A stretch of DNA of 16,949 nucleotides from an uncultured Veillonella sp. (GCA_900552715.1 USAV01000033.1:1-16949); one strand, 5' to 3'; counted from the stretch's first letter, positions 1 to 8,113 are shown. Notes: a model not told the origin generated them from the sequence alone. Made by a program: numbers and translations.

Positions 1-851
1 GCACCAGGACGCATTTGAATGCGCGCATAAATAGATTTAGCGCCTAACTTTTCATAAATAAGAGGCATTGTATCAAATAGCCCTACGGATACGCCGCCAG
101 AGCTAATGATAATATCAGCATCTTCACTGAGCTGTAACACATGGTTAATTTCAGAGTCTAATTCCTCTGGAGCATCACTGACATGATAGTGCGTAATCTT
201 ATGAAAGCCTAAATCCTCCAAGAGTCCACAAATCATAGCTCTATTAGAGTTATAAATTTTACCAGCTGTTAAGCTTTCACCAGGTTCAATCACCTCATGG
301 CCAGAGGTAAGGACTAACACGCGAGGCATTGCATTGACAGCAATCTCAGTCAACCCCAGACCAGTCAAAACAGTTTGTACCGTAGAGGTTACCTCTGTTC
401 CACGAGGAATCACAATAGTGCCAGCACTACATTCCTCACCTTGAGGGATGATATGATCGCCACATTTGTATTTACCTTGAATTATGATTGTTGTACCTGG
501 TTCTCCGGAGCCAACTACCTGTTCTTGCATGATAACAGTATCACATGTATCCGGTATAGGTGCGCCCGTCATAATACGTACTGCATGACCTAGTGCAACA
601 GGTTGTTCCCATACAACGCCGGCGCCTATAACACCGTCAACAATATACTCATTACAATCCGAGGAAAAGGCAATGGCATACCCATCCATCGCTGATTTCG
701 AAAAGGCCGGTACATCTGTGGGCGCAACGATATCCTCTGCCAACACATATCCCTTAGCAGACTTAACATCAATCATTTCTACTTTATAAACTTGCGTATC
801 TAAGGCCTTCTCCCATAATTGAAGGGCCTCCTCAACAGTAACGACGGCCAT
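1..851 (-). CDS. moeA: Molybdopterin molybdenumtransferase MoeA (3' end missing)
   Basis: MoeA inserts molybdate into adenylylated molybdopterin to make the molybdenum cofactor, in the cytosol. I translated the minus strand from the ATG at 849-851; about 283 codons are present and the reading frame runs off the window start, so the C-terminal part is missing. The N-terminal signature DVPAFSKSAMDGYAI lies at residues 46-60. Near the cut end is the MPT-binding SSGGVSVG motif of the MogA/MoaB-like domain, followed by a QMRPG stretch typical of MoeA. The start is supported by GAGGTG five bases upstream. The start codon lies inside the end of the mobA-mobB gene (20-base overlap), so the two are almost certainly co-transcribed and translationally coupled. 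Identity is firm from motifs; the missing C-terminus cannot be judged. Confidence 0.93.
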   Translation of the reverse strand, partial: MAVVTVEEALQLWEKALDTQVYKVEMIDVKSAKGYVLAEDIVAPTDVPAFSKSAMDGYAIAFSSDCNEYIVDGVIGAGVVWEQPVALGHAVRIMTGAPIPDTCDTVIMQEQVVGSGEPGTTIIIQGKYKCGDHIIPQGEECSAGTIVIPRGTEVTSTVQTVLTGLGLTEIAVNAMPRVLVLTSGHEVIEPGESLTAGKIYNSNRAMICGLLEDLGFHKITHYHVSDAPEELDSEINHVLQLSEDADIIISSGGVSVGLFDTMPLIYEKLGAKSIYARIQMRPG

Positions 852-1956
852 TTAAACACCTCATCATTTCCTGTATGTGACGTACTAATCCAGGTACGTC
901 TTGGTCTAACTTGCTAATTTCGATTATAGCTACTCGATCAATAGAATCTGAGATAAGCTCTTCTGTATGTCCTTCTTGCGTAACCTCTATAATAGGGGCA
1001 ATGCCTTGGGACCTTGTTTCTAGTATAACTATATCCACAGGCATAAACTGTGATATTTCATACAGATTTGATTGTTCTTTAGTGCGTATACGAATCGCTG
1101 TTTCATTAGGACCTGCAATAGCCACCGCATCAGCACCAGCTTTATAAGAAAGGTCTGTATCGGTTCCTTCATGATCCATTTGAAAGCCGTGTTTATCACT
1201 CTTTACAACGCCTACAGAAAATCCAGCTCGTTGTAACTCCGCTACAAGACGGGTTACTACCGTAGTCTTACCTGTTTTACGTTTTGATGCTACTACACTT
1301 ATAACTGGAACTCGACGAAACTCATTTTCTGCTAATGCACGAGCCCATTGATAATCATCATAATGATTTACATTACTTAGCTCCCAATCATAATCACTAG
1401 CATCAATAGATTCAACATGACCAATCGTATCAAGGGCATGCTGCAACGATACGTCTTTACCGGCTAGAATAGATGGAAGTAATGATACAATATGAGGTCT
1501 ATAAATTCCTGCCATAGGTTCTGGCTTACCTCTAGAACCAGTAGGAACTATGACATTCCAATTGTTATGATTCACTTGATATAACCAATCATAATATAAA
1601 TCCATAGGCATAAATGGCATATCTACAGCCATCACCGCATAGGCAGGACTCATTCCAACAGCTAGAGCACTATAAAGTCCCCCTAGAGGACCACATCGCT
1701 CAATAGAATCCCGAACAATAGAAACTTTATTCTTCTCATCGTTCGATAACGTATCAATGATATGAGTCTGAATGGCATGTCCTAACTGATCATCATCACC
1801 AATGGAGATGATGATATCATCCACATCCGCTTCTAATCCCTTACGAAGTGCATGAGATATGAGGCTTTCACCATTAACCCAAGGCAATAATGCCTTAGGT
1901 TGCCCCATTCGAGAACTCAAACCACCAGCCAAAATAATTAAACCTAATTTATCCAC
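832..1956 (-). CDS. mobA-mobB: Molybdenum cofactor guanylyltransferase MobA fused to MobB
   Basis: A 374-residue two-domain protein. Residues 1 to about 210 are MobA, which transfers GMP from GTP to Mo-molybdopterin: LAGGLSSRMG at 9-18 with Lys21, GPLGGL at 89-94, the metal-binding VDMPF (Asp112) at 111-115 and GKPEPM at 143-148. Residues 217-374 are MobB, a P-loop GTPase-like partner of MobA: Walker A-like ASKRKTGKT at 223-231, EGTDTDLSYKAGA around 263-275, and DIVILET at 308-314. The Walker A loop lacks the usual first Gly, and the region often written VEG is here LET. The start is GTG (minus strand of 1954-1956), inside the last codons of thiT (8-base overlap); ribosome-binding site is weak, consistent with translational coupling. 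The 3' end overlaps moeA. MobA and MobB are separate in many bacteria; fusions are known in some lineages. Confidence 0.9.
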   Translation of the reverse strand: MDKLGLIILAGGLSSRMGQPKALLPWVNGESLISHALRKGLEADVDDIIISIGDDDQLGHAIQTHIIDTLSNDEKNKVSIVRDSIERCGPLGGLYSALAVGMSPAYAVMAVDMPFMPMDLYYDWLYQVNHNNWNVIVPTGSRGKPEPMAGIYRPHIVSLLPSILAGKDVSLQHALDTIGHVESIDASDYDWELSNVNHYDDYQWARALAENEFRRVPVISVVASKRKTGKTTVVTRLVAELQRAGFSVGVVKSDKHGFQMDHEGTDTDLSYKAGADAVAIAGPNETAIRIRTKEQSNLYEISQFMPVDIVILETRSQGIAPIIEVTQEGHTEELISDSIDRVAIIEISKLDQDVPGLVRHIQEMMRCLNGRRYC

Positions 1957-2479
1957 GACGTCCTAAACCTCGTTTAACACCTTGGTAGATGAATAGTAAA
2001 ACAACAATATTTAAAATCCCATCTGGCACCATATAAGAGGCATTATAAATCATGGAGTAAATCCATGGATTTTGACCTTGAGGTGCATAGCTAGCGAACA
2101 CAACGGCACCGCTCACAACAGTGGCGATCCAGCGCAATGCAATACCAACAATAGAACCTGTAATGAGTCCAGAAATAGAATCTTTGAAGTAACCACATAC
2201 ACCTATGGCACCATAAGCAACTAGATAATCCAATATAATACTTAAATAGTGTACAGATGATTTAAAGCCTAAAATAAAATGTAAAATACCATATACGACG
2301 CCAGCAAAAATTCCCCGTGCACCACCCCAACGATAGGCATAAATCATGAGCGGCACCAAAGCTGCAGCCTTAATGGATCCTCCTTGAGGCATATGAAAAA
2401 TCGTAATAAAGGATAATACTTGAGCAATTGCAATCGCCACACCTGCTTCTGCAAGCATGCGAGTTTTGGACTGATCCAT
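1949..2479 (-). CDS. thiT: ECF transporter S-component for thiamine, ThiT
   Basis: An integral membrane protein of 176 residues, the usual size of ThiT, which binds thiamine and docks with the shared EcfA/EcfA'/EcfT module (not in this window). About six hydrophobic segments are visible. Family hallmarks include MPQGGS at 30-35, AYRWG at 48-52, YGILHF around 63-68, SYAPQG at 130-135 and YN at 145-146, matching the thiamine-site loops of ThiT proteins as I recall them. I chose the ATG at 2477-2479 because AAAAGGAGG lies nine bases upstream; a longer frame opens upstream at 2527 but has no comparable site. A sigma70-type promoter lies about 60 bases upstream. No TPP riboswitch is visible. It is the first gene of the thiT, mobA-mobB, moeA set. 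Substrate is inferred from family; another vitamin is possible. Confidence 0.84.
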   Translation of the reverse strand: MDQSKTRMLAEAGVAIAIAQVLSFITIFHMPQGGSIKAAALVPLMIYAYRWGGARGIFAGVVYGILHFILGFKSSVHYLSIILDYLVAYGAIGVCGYFKDSISGLITGSIVGIALRWIATVVSGAVVFASYAPQGQNPWIYSMIYNASYMVPDGILNIVVLLFIYQGVKRGLGRRG

Positions 2480-2538
2480 GTCAATCAACCTCCTTTTACC
2501 ATATATATTAATGTATATAACTTGCATAATCTACTTGT

Positions 2539-2567
2539 ATTGTACTACAGTTCGTTTCTGAGTCCAA
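2539..2567 (-). promoter_or_regulatory. Promoter for thiT-mobAB-moeA
   Basis: On the minus strand TTGGAC (2562-2567) and TACAAT (2539-2544) are separated by exactly 17 bases, a strong sigma70-type arrangement. Expected transcription start is near 2532, leaving a leader of about 50 bases before the thiT ATG, too short for a TPP riboswitch. It is back to back with the guaC promoter. Confidence 0.75.
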
Positions 2568-2586
2568 ACAAAATATTCGGAACGTA

Positions 2587-2615
2587 TTGAAAATTTTACG
2601 CGTCTCTTGTATAAT
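2587..2615 (+). promoter_or_regulatory. Promoter for guaC
   Basis: TTGAAA at 2587-2592 and a perfect TATAAT at 2610-2615 with a 17-base spacer. The expected start near 2621 leaves a leader of about 38 bases. The TTG of the -35 box could be misread as the start of a longer guaC, which this promoter argues against. Confidence 0.82.
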
Positions 2616-2658
2616 GGTACAGGTTCAATTTGTAATACTCGAAGGAGATATAGAAAAT

Positions 2659-3645
2659 ATGATTAATACAACGAACATCTTTGATTATGAAGACGTGCAA
2701 TTAATTCCTAATAAATGTATCGTAACTAGCCGTAGCGAATGTGATACACATGTTAAATTAGGTAATCGCACATTCCGCTTGCCAGTAGTTCCTGCAAATA
2801 TGCAAACTATTATCGACGAAGAATTGGCAGAAAAATTAGCTCGTGAAGGTTATTTCTATATCATGCATCGTTTCCAACCAGAACGTCGTATGGATTTTGT
2901 TAAACGCATGCACGACCTTAATTTATACTCTTCTATTTCCATTGGTGTAAAACCAGAAGAATTTGCTTTAGTTGATGAATTCAAAAAAGCAAACTTAACA
3001 CCTGAATACATTACAATCGATATTGCACATGGTCACTCCAACGCAGTAATCGATATGATTCAATACATCAAAAAGAACTTGCCTGGAACTTTCGTTATCG
3101 CTGGTAACGTAGGTACACCAGAAGCAGTTCGTGAACTTGAAAATGCTGGTGCAGATGCAACTAAAGTTGGTATCGGTCCTGGTAAAGTTTGTATCACTAA
3201 ATTAAAAACTGGCTTCGGTACTGGTGGTTGGCAATTGGCTGCTGTTCGCTGGTGCGCAAAAGCAGCTACTAAACCTATCATCGCTGACGGCGGTATCCGC
3301 GATCATGGCGACATCGCTAAATCTATCCGCTTTGGTGCGACTATGGTTATGATTGGTTCCCTATTCGCTGGTCATGAAGAATCTCCAGGGGAAGAAAAAA
3401 TCGTTGACGGCAAAGCAGTAAAAGAATACTTTGGTTCTGCTTCTGAGTTCCAAAAAGGTGAACGCAAAAACGTGGAAGGTAAAAAAATCTTCATCGATTC
3501 CAAAGGTTCTATCTTTGATACATTAGTTGAAATGGAACAAGATTTGCAATCCGCTATTTCTTACGCTGGTGGTACTACTCTACAAGCAATCCGCAAAGTA
3601 GACTATGTACTTGTTAAAAACTCCATCTTCAACGGTGACCGTTAA
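2659..3645 (+). CDS. guaC: GMP reductase
   Basis: Converts GMP to IMP with NADPH and release of ammonia, returning guanine nucleotides to the purine pool. The 328-residue protein has the IMPDH/GMPR TIM-barrel layout: FDYEDVQLIPNK at 8-19, PVVPANMQT at 42-50, the catalytic-loop GIGPGKVC at 171-178 with Cys178 as the predicted nucleophile, and the phosphate-binding IIADGGIRDHGD at 207-218. No CBS domains are present, which separates it from IMP dehydrogenase. I chose the ATG at 2659 because AAGGAG precedes it, the length matches the Firmicute family, and the only in-frame upstream start lies inside the -35 box. It is the only plus-strand gene and stands alone between its promoter and terminator. 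Confidence is high; GMPR versus IMPDH rests on length and the absence of CBS domains. Confidence 0.93.
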   Translation: MINTTNIFDYEDVQLIPNKCIVTSRSECDTHVKLGNRTFRLPVVPANMQTIIDEELAEKLAREGYFYIMHRFQPERRMDFVKRMHDLNLYSSISIGVKPEEFALVDEFKKANLTPEYITIDIAHGHSNAVIDMIQYIKKNLPGTFVIAGNVGTPEAVRELENAGADATKVGIGPGKVCITKLKTGFGTGGWQLAAVRWCAKAATKPIIADGGIRDHGDIAKSIRFGATMVMIGSLFAGHEESPGEEKIVDGKAVKEYFGSASEFQKGERKNVEGKKIFIDSKGSIFDTLVEMEQDLQSAISYAGGTTLQAIRKVDYVLVKNSIFNGDR

Positions 3646-3660
3646 TACGATATTACATGT

Positions 3661-3692
3661 AAAAGCCACAGGATAAATCCTGTGGCTTTTTT
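3661..3692 (+). terminator. Intrinsic terminator of guaC
   Basis: A perfect 13-bp stem, AAAAGCCACAGGA (3661-3673) with its complement at 3678-3690, loop TAAA, followed by a T run to 3692. It lies 15 bases after the guaC stop codon. Confidence 0.92.
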
Positions 3693-3746
3693 GTATGTAA
3701 TCAATGTGATCTACAACATATTCGTAATAATATTGCCATATTTCAT

Positions 3747-3784
3747 AAAAATAGCCCCAAAGACATTTCGTCTTTGGGGCTATT
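3747..3784 (-). terminator. Intrinsic terminator of the MFS transporter gene
   Basis: A perfect 15-bp stem (3750-3764 with 3770-3784), five-base loop, and a short T run on the minus strand at 3747-3750. It starts two bases after the MFS stop codon. Because guaC converges from the other side, it may also catch read-through of guaC. Confidence 0.88.
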
Positions 3785-3786
3785 AT

Positions 3787-4971
3787 TTAAGCTTCAGCTT
3801 CTTTTGATTTTTCCATTAACATATAAGCGTATTTACCAGTACCTGCACTTACTACAAGTAATGCAGTCAATACGATAAATGCTACTGTAAGACTTGTGCC
3901 ATGAGCAATAAAACCAATCAATGCTGGTCCCATCAAAATCCCCATATAACCAAGCATGGTGGATGTTGCCACAGCTTGTGTCATAGGAATTACATTTTGT
4001 TCCCCCATGGCAGAGAATAAGTTTGGTACTACCATAGCTAAGGAGATACCAAGTAATAAATACGTATACATAGAGCCATAACCTGGTAAGAATACGATAA
4101 GCCCCATTGCAATAGCGCCTAATAAATACCCACCAACAACAACTTGTTTAGAGGTTAAATGTTTACCAATTGTATTCCCCAACAAACGGCCAATACACAT
4201 AGTACCATTAAAGAGCATAACGCCCATAACGGCCTCTTCAATAACGATACCTTTATCTTCGAACAGATATAATGCACTCCAATCCCCTACGGCACCTTCA
4301 ACTAAGTAAGATACAAATGACAATAGGCCAAAGATAATAGCAATAGGATGGAAAGATAATGGGCTTTTAGATTTTTTAGTAACCTTTGCATTTGGATCAC
4401 TACCAAAGGTCAACATAAATTGGCTAACCACGACCATGGCAATAAATAATACGATGAGAAGTCCCCAAATACTTTCATTAACAGGTAAGGATAATATTTT
4501 TAAGAACACTAGCAAAACACCAGCACCGGCAAAACCGCCTAAACTCCATCCACCGTGATAGGCACCCATTAAGTGTTTCTTACTCACCTTTTCTGTCAAG
4601 ATAGCTTGTAAATTGGCAGACGCACCACTTAAGCCGACGCCAATACCAAAGAAGAATAAAGCAGCTGTAGTCGTAGCAATTGTAGAACACATGGTAACAA
4701 CCGCAAGAGATAACATCCCAATAAAGCTAGCTAGTAAAACGACTTTCTTGCATCCAAAGTTCTCTACTAGCTTACCAGCTATGGCCATGGACAAACAAGA
4801 GCCTACACCGAGCACTAAAATCATAGAGCCCAATACATCTTCACCGATACTAAGCTTTGCTTTTAAATATGGCACAAAGCCCGCCCATAAAGCTGTATAC
4901 ATACCTGGGATAAAGAATCCCCCAAAGGCACCACGAATATTTGCTGTTGAAATAGAAACTTGATTGCTCAT
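3787..4971 (-). CDS. MFS transporter, YbjJ-like
   Basis: A 394-residue integral membrane protein of the major facilitator superfamily, with about twelve hydrophobic segments. Visible features are an N-terminal GMYTALWAGFVPYLK region, the loop between helices 2 and 3 (residues LVENFGCKK) matching the MFS motif A position, a charged central loop (TKKSKSP) between the two halves, and EGAVGDWSALYL, a stretch I associate with YbjJ-type transporters. The substrate cannot be told from sequence. I chose the ATG at 4969-4971, with AAAGGATG just upstream; a longer frame to 5046 lies in the leader and has no good ribosome-binding site. It has its own promoter and terminator, so it is a single-gene unit. 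A drug or sugar exporter role is possible but unsupported. Confidence 0.85.
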   Translation of the reverse strand: MSNQVSISTANIRGAFGGFFIPGMYTALWAGFVPYLKAKLSIGEDVLGSMILVLGVGSCLSMAIAGKLVENFGCKKVVLLASFIGMLSLAVVTMCSTIATTTAALFFFGIGVGLSGASANLQAILTEKVSKKHLMGAYHGGWSLGGFAGAGVLLVFLKILSLPVNESIWGLLIVLFIAMVVVSQFMLTFGSDPNAKVTKKSKSPLSFHPIAIIFGLLSFVSYLVEGAVGDWSALYLFEDKGIVIEEAVMGVMLFNGTMCIGRLLGNTIGKHLTSKQVVVGGYLLGAIAMGLIVFLPGYGSMYTYLLLGISLAMVVPNLFSAMGEQNVIPMTQAVATSTMLGYMGILMGPALIGFIAHGTSLTVAFIVLTALLVVSAGTGKYAYMLMEKSKEAEA

Positions 4972-5075
4972 TACATCCTTTCTGGCTTCTAGAACCGTCC
5001 GGCGAAGAAAGAAAGCGCTAAAACTTGCATCCTTGCAGGAAACCATTTTAATTACATATGATTTATTATTGGAAT

Positions 5076-5104
5076 ATAATAACTCTCTTTATGATACATG
5101 TAAA
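5076..5104 (-). promoter_or_regulatory. Promoter for the MFS gene with an overlapping inverted repeat
   Basis: Minus-strand TTTACA (5099-5104) and TATTAT (5076-5081), 17-base spacer. An inverted repeat of 10-base arms (5081-5090 and 5102-5111, one imperfect pair, 11-base gap) covers the -35 and spacer, so it could be an operator. The leader to the ATG at 4971 would be about 100 bases. Confidence 0.5.
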
Positions 5105-5132
5105 GAGGGTTTTCTAATTTTAAACTAAACTT

Positions 5133-5154
5133 AAAAAGCGATATATAGTATATC
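5133..5154 (-). terminator. Weak AT-rich terminator after the DcuC-family gene
   Basis: On the minus strand GATATA-CTA-TATATC (5140-5154) is a 6-bp perfect hairpin followed by GC and five T residues (5133-5137). The stem has few GC pairs, so termination may be leaky toward the MFS gene. Confidence 0.42.
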
Positions 5155-5190
5155 TGGTTAAATATAACTAATTAGTCTTTTAGATGACAG

Positions 5191-6546
5191 TTAGTAAAGG
5201 AGACATATCCCCACACAACTTGTAAGTAATGCTACAAGAACAGGTACAGCAGTTCGTTTAAGTAAGTCTACTGACTTAATATGTGCCACGCCTGCTACGC
5301 CGACCATTACGGGACTGATTGGGCTAAGGAATAAGCCTAGGCTTGCACCGTTTTGCATACCAAGCATAGTAGTAATCGGATCCAAGCCTAGATGAGCTAC
5401 GATATTAGGTACTAGTGGAACCAAAGTAAATAATGGCGCTACATTACTACCTGTCACCATGCTAAGGCCTAACATACCGCCCCCTAGCACAGAGGTAAGT
5501 CCTATGGAGTTAAGAGATAATGTTTGAAGTGCCCCAAGCAAGGATTCAATAATACCTAAACTCACTAGTCCTTGTGCAAAGATTTGTCCCCCTATAATAA
5601 GTGTCACTGCATAAGAGAACTGGTTCCCCATACCTTCAAAGAAAATAGTTGTACTCTTAAGTACTGTCCTCAGATTTCGATGACGAATTAATTCAGCTAA
5701 TAAAGCTATACCAAAGGCAAGCATCATAGCAAGGGTAACATTCATCTTCACCCCAGGAAAACCATATTGACTAAAGCCCAAAATAAAACACAATGGTAAT
5801 AATGGGAATATCATATACGGCTTAGGCCCTATTGGCGCCTCTGGAATACTTTCACAAGCATCTATAACCTTAGGTTCCTCCACTCGGTCACGATATTTCT
5901 GCCAGAAAAAGTGTGCTATAGCCGTCACAATGGCGACTAAGAAATAAAGACGCAACTGGTAGCCTACAAAATAGTTTGGCACGGGCATATTCAAGGTCTT
6001 TGCAATAAGTAAGGTAGATACTGCACCTGGCCCCACATCCATGAGATGTCCCGTAGCAATAACCGCTGCCGCCCCCACTGAGCTCACCCCAAGGCGAAGC
6101 AATACGGGATACATAGTAACCATCATAAGGAGTGCAAGGCTCAATGGATTAGGTACACAAATGGATAATCCCATATTGAGTAGAAACATTAGGGCCAGTA
6201 CAATATATGGGCGATTTAAACGATATAAAGGACGTATAAATGTATGTGCCAATCTCGTCCCTGCCCCAATATGCTCCATATATTTTGCATAACCTGCACA
6301 GGTCATAATCATGAGGCCCAGATTGACTATGTTATTTGATGTCGTTATTCTTACGATATCCATTGCATCAAATATGAGAACTCCTGTGGATTGGTCACCA
6401 ACTAATATGGCATCAATCCAGCTCGCCTCATAAGCGATGAACATCATAAGAATTCCTAAGCCAATCAAAATAGGTTGTGGCTGGTAGCGCTTCATCAATA
6501 AAAAGCCTGTAATAGCAATTATGATGAGACATATAACTATATTCAT
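5191..6546 (-). CDS. dcuC: DcuC-family anaerobic C4-dicarboxylate transporter
   Basis: A 451-residue, strongly hydrophobic carrier of about 12-14 membrane segments, in line with DcuC (about 460 residues). DcuC exports succinate, or exchanges it for fumarate, in fermenting anaerobes. The family features I recognise are the AGYAKYMEHIGAG segment near residue 83, the VPNPLSLALLM helix, and the GGGMLGLSMVTGSN stretch near residue 355 followed by a conserved proline-rich membrane loop. The start ATG (6544-6546) has AGAGGT five bases upstream. A DcuC versus generic CitMHS/IT-superfamily carrier call rests on these motifs from memory. The promoter and an unusual array of 11-bp repeats sit directly upstream. 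The fit with a lactate-to-propionate or succinate fermenter is an inference from the suspected host. Confidence 0.78.
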   Translation of the reverse strand: MNIVICLIIIAITGFLLMKRYQPQPILIGLGILMMFIAYEASWIDAILVGDQSTGVLIFDAMDIVRITTSNNIVNLGLMIMTCAGYAKYMEHIGAGTRLAHTFIRPLYRLNRPYIVLALMFLLNMGLSICVPNPLSLALLMMVTMYPVLLRLGVSSVGAAAVIATGHLMDVGPGAVSTLLIAKTLNMPVPNYFVGYQLRLYFLVAIVTAIAHFFWQKYRDRVEEPKVIDACESIPEAPIGPKPYMIFPLLPLCFILGFSQYGFPGVKMNVTLAMMLAFGIALLAELIRHRNLRTVLKSTTIFFEGMGNQFSYAVTLIIGGQIFAQGLVSLGIIESLLGALQTLSLNSIGLTSVLGGGMLGLSMVTGSNVAPLFTLVPLVPNIVAHLGLDPITTMLGMQNGASLGLFLSPISPVMVGVAGVAHIKSVDLLKRTAVPVLVALLTSCVGICLLY

Positions 6547-6568
6547 AAGTACCTCTCATAGAGAATGT

Positions 6569-6597
6569 ATTAGACTTACAGCGGATTTATATCACAA
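6569..6597 (-). promoter_or_regulatory. Promoter for the DcuC-family gene
   Basis: Minus-strand TTGTGA (6592-6597) and TCTAAT (6569-6574), 17-base spacer. The 11-bp repeat array begins one base upstream of the -35 box, in the position of an UP element or activator sites. Confidence 0.52.
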
Positions 6598-6598
6598 G

Positions 6599-6686
6599 CA
6601 CTACACTTGAATTATACTTATATAATACTTGTATCATACTTGCATCACATCCCACTTATACCTATATTATACCTATACTATACGGA
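6599..6686. repeat. Eight phased 11-bp degenerate direct repeats
   Basis: Read on the minus strand, consecutive 11-base units share the consensus YARGTATNATA, for example CAAGTATTATA (6621-6631), CAAGTATGATA (6632-6642) and TAGGTATAATA (6665-6675). Units begin at 6599, 6610, 6621, 6632, 6643, 6654, 6665 and 6676. The GTATA core is kept in six of eight; the first reads GTGTA and the fifth GATGT. The period is close to one helical turn, and the array abuts the DcuC-gene promoter. The rest of the gap between 6547 and 6844 holds this promoter and the M20 terminator. Confidence 0.72.
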
Positions 6687-6708
6687 AAATATAAATAAAA
6701 ATACAATG

Positions 6709-6744
6709 AAAAAGCACTATTATCCTTGAGATAACAGTGCTTTT
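6709..6744 (-). terminator. Intrinsic terminator of the downstream M20 gene
   Basis: A 15-bp stem (6710-6724 with 6730-6744), five-base loop, and on the minus strand a T run at 6709-6713. One pair is a G-U wobble in the minus-strand RNA but a mismatch in plus, which supports the minus orientation. It lies about 100 bases after the M20 stop. Confidence 0.82.
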
Positions 6745-6844
6745 AAGATAGAAATATCTAATTGATTTTATCATTAAACATACAAATATCTAATCTATTA
6801 GACGGATTAGTACATAGATTATTACTTATATAATTAAACATTTT

Positions 6845-8023
6845 TTATTTATGCTCTTTCAACCATGCAATAGCATATTCAGCATATACCGCTGATGCGG
6901 CAGATAGTACAGTATCATCCATATTAAATCTATTATTATGATGATCGTAGGTAGCCTCGATTTCAGGGTTTTGAATCCCAATAAAAGCAAAGCATCCTGG
7001 TTTATCTTGTAAATACCATGCAAAATCTTCCCCTGGCATTACTTTACGCATTTTAGAAAGTTTGTCTTTACCTAATGTATCAATAACGACACGTTCCGCC
7101 AATTCGCTAGATGCAGGATCATTAATAGTAGGCGGTACTTTTTTTATATACTCTAATGTAGCAGTTGCTCCATAAGCCTCAGCAGTATGTTCTACTACGC
7201 GTCGTATGGATTCAACATAGTACTCTTCTTGGTCTGGGTCAAAGAATCGAATAGTTCCCCCCATTTTAGCTTCACCAGGGATAACATTCCATTCAGATCC
7301 AGAGTGAATGTTACCAATAGTGAGTACAAGAGAATCTAAGGCACTAACATTACGAGACACTACGGTTTGCAAGTTCATGACGATAGCACTAGCTACTACA
7401 ATAGCATCAATCGCTTGATGTGGCTGTGCACCATGGCCTTGTTTGCCTTTTACATTAATAGTAATCTGACTACTTGCCGCCATACGAGGACCTTCTTCTA
7501 CAGATATGAGTCCTGCTGGTAAATCAATCCATACATGGCCACCAAAAATAGCATCTATCTTATCATACCAATCACCAAATTTAATGAAATCTGGTGCACC
7601 CGCTCCTGTCTCTTCAGCAGGTTGGAAGGCTAAATATACATCGCCTTCAATGCGATCTTTCATAGACATTAACATCTTGGCAGCGCCTAACAAAATAGCC
7701 ATATGACCATCGTGACCACAGGCGTGCATTTTGCCTTCAGTTTCTGATTTATAGTCTACTGTATTATGTTCGTGAACAGGCAATGCATCAATATCAGCGC
7801 GCAAAGCAATGGCTTTACCAGGTTTATCACCGTGGATGATACCAACTAAGCCGATGCCACGCTCTGTATCTACATGAACCTCTACGCCCATAGATTCTAA
7901 TTCTTTAGCCAGTGTCTTAGTTGTTTCAAACTCTTCATTACTCAACTCTGGATGTTTATGAAAATATCTACGCCACTCTTGAACGTAGCCTTTATATTGT
8001 TCGATTAAATCGCGACTATGCAT
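6845..8023 (-). CDS. M20D-family amidohydrolase (aminoacylase / N-acyl amino acid hydrolase type)
   Basis: A 392-residue zinc hydrolase that removes an acyl group from an N-acyl amino acid. The catalytic and metal motifs are intact: ALRADIDALPV at 73-83, HACGHDGH at 100-107 (Cys102, His104), PAEE with Glu137-Glu138, GHVW with His163, and a C-terminal HH at 361-362. A dimerisation domain lies between about 185 and 295. Members include hippurate hydrolase, N-acetyldiaminopimelate deacetylase and plant IAA-amino acid hydrolases, so the substrate cannot be named. The ATG at 8021-8023 has AAGGAGG seven to eight bases upstream. A terminator stands between it and the 60-residue gene, so it is at most partly read with the arginine cluster. 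It is a relative of the other M20 gene at 12701-13885. Confidence 0.86.
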   Translation of the reverse strand: MHSRDLIEQYKGYVQEWRRYFHKHPELSNEEFETTKTLAKELESMGVEVHVDTERGIGLVGIIHGDKPGKAIALRADIDALPVHEHNTVDYKSETEGKMHACGHDGHMAILLGAAKMLMSMKDRIEGDVYLAFQPAEETGAGAPDFIKFGDWYDKIDAIFGGHVWIDLPAGLISVEEGPRMAASSQITINVKGKQGHGAQPHQAIDAIVVASAIVMNLQTVVSRNVSALDSLVLTIGNIHSGSEWNVIPGEAKMGGTIRFFDPDQEEYYVESIRRVVEHTAEAYGATATLEYIKKVPPTINDPASSELAERVVIDTLGKDKLSKMRKVMPGEDFAWYLQDKPGCFAFIGIQNPEIEATYDHHNNRFNMDDTVLSAASAVYAEYAIAWLKEHK

Positions 8024-8070
8024 GGTATCGCCTCCTTATAAAACCCCATAATCAAGGGGAATAACAGGGT

Positions 8071-8113
8071 AAAAGTAAAAGAAAACGACAGGCAGCGCCA
8101 TGTCGTTTTCTTT
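8071..8113 (-). terminator. Intrinsic terminator after the 60-residue gene
   Basis: A 13-bp stem (8078-8090 with 8101-8113) with a loop that can itself form GGC/GCC pairs, followed on the minus strand by a T-rich stretch (8071-8077). It sits five bases after the stop of the 60-residue gene and probably closes the arginine transcript. Confidence 0.85.

Noticed and set aside
375..593. Plus-strand frame of 72 codons
   Set aside because: It lies within moeA on the other strand and shows no recognisable family or ribosome-binding site.
2480..2540. TPP riboswitch before thiT
   Set aside because: The leader is too short and lacks the conserved CTGAGA-type core.
2587..2658. Longer guaC start at the TTG
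   Set aside because: It lies in the -35 box of the guaC promoter and would precede the expected transcript start.
5081..5113. Hairpin followed by four T residues on the plus strand, as a terminator
   Set aside because: No plus-strand gene precedes it; it fits better as an inverted repeat over the MFS promoter.
6599..6686. CRISPR array
   Set aside because: The repeats are 11 bases with no spacers, unlike CRISPR repeats.
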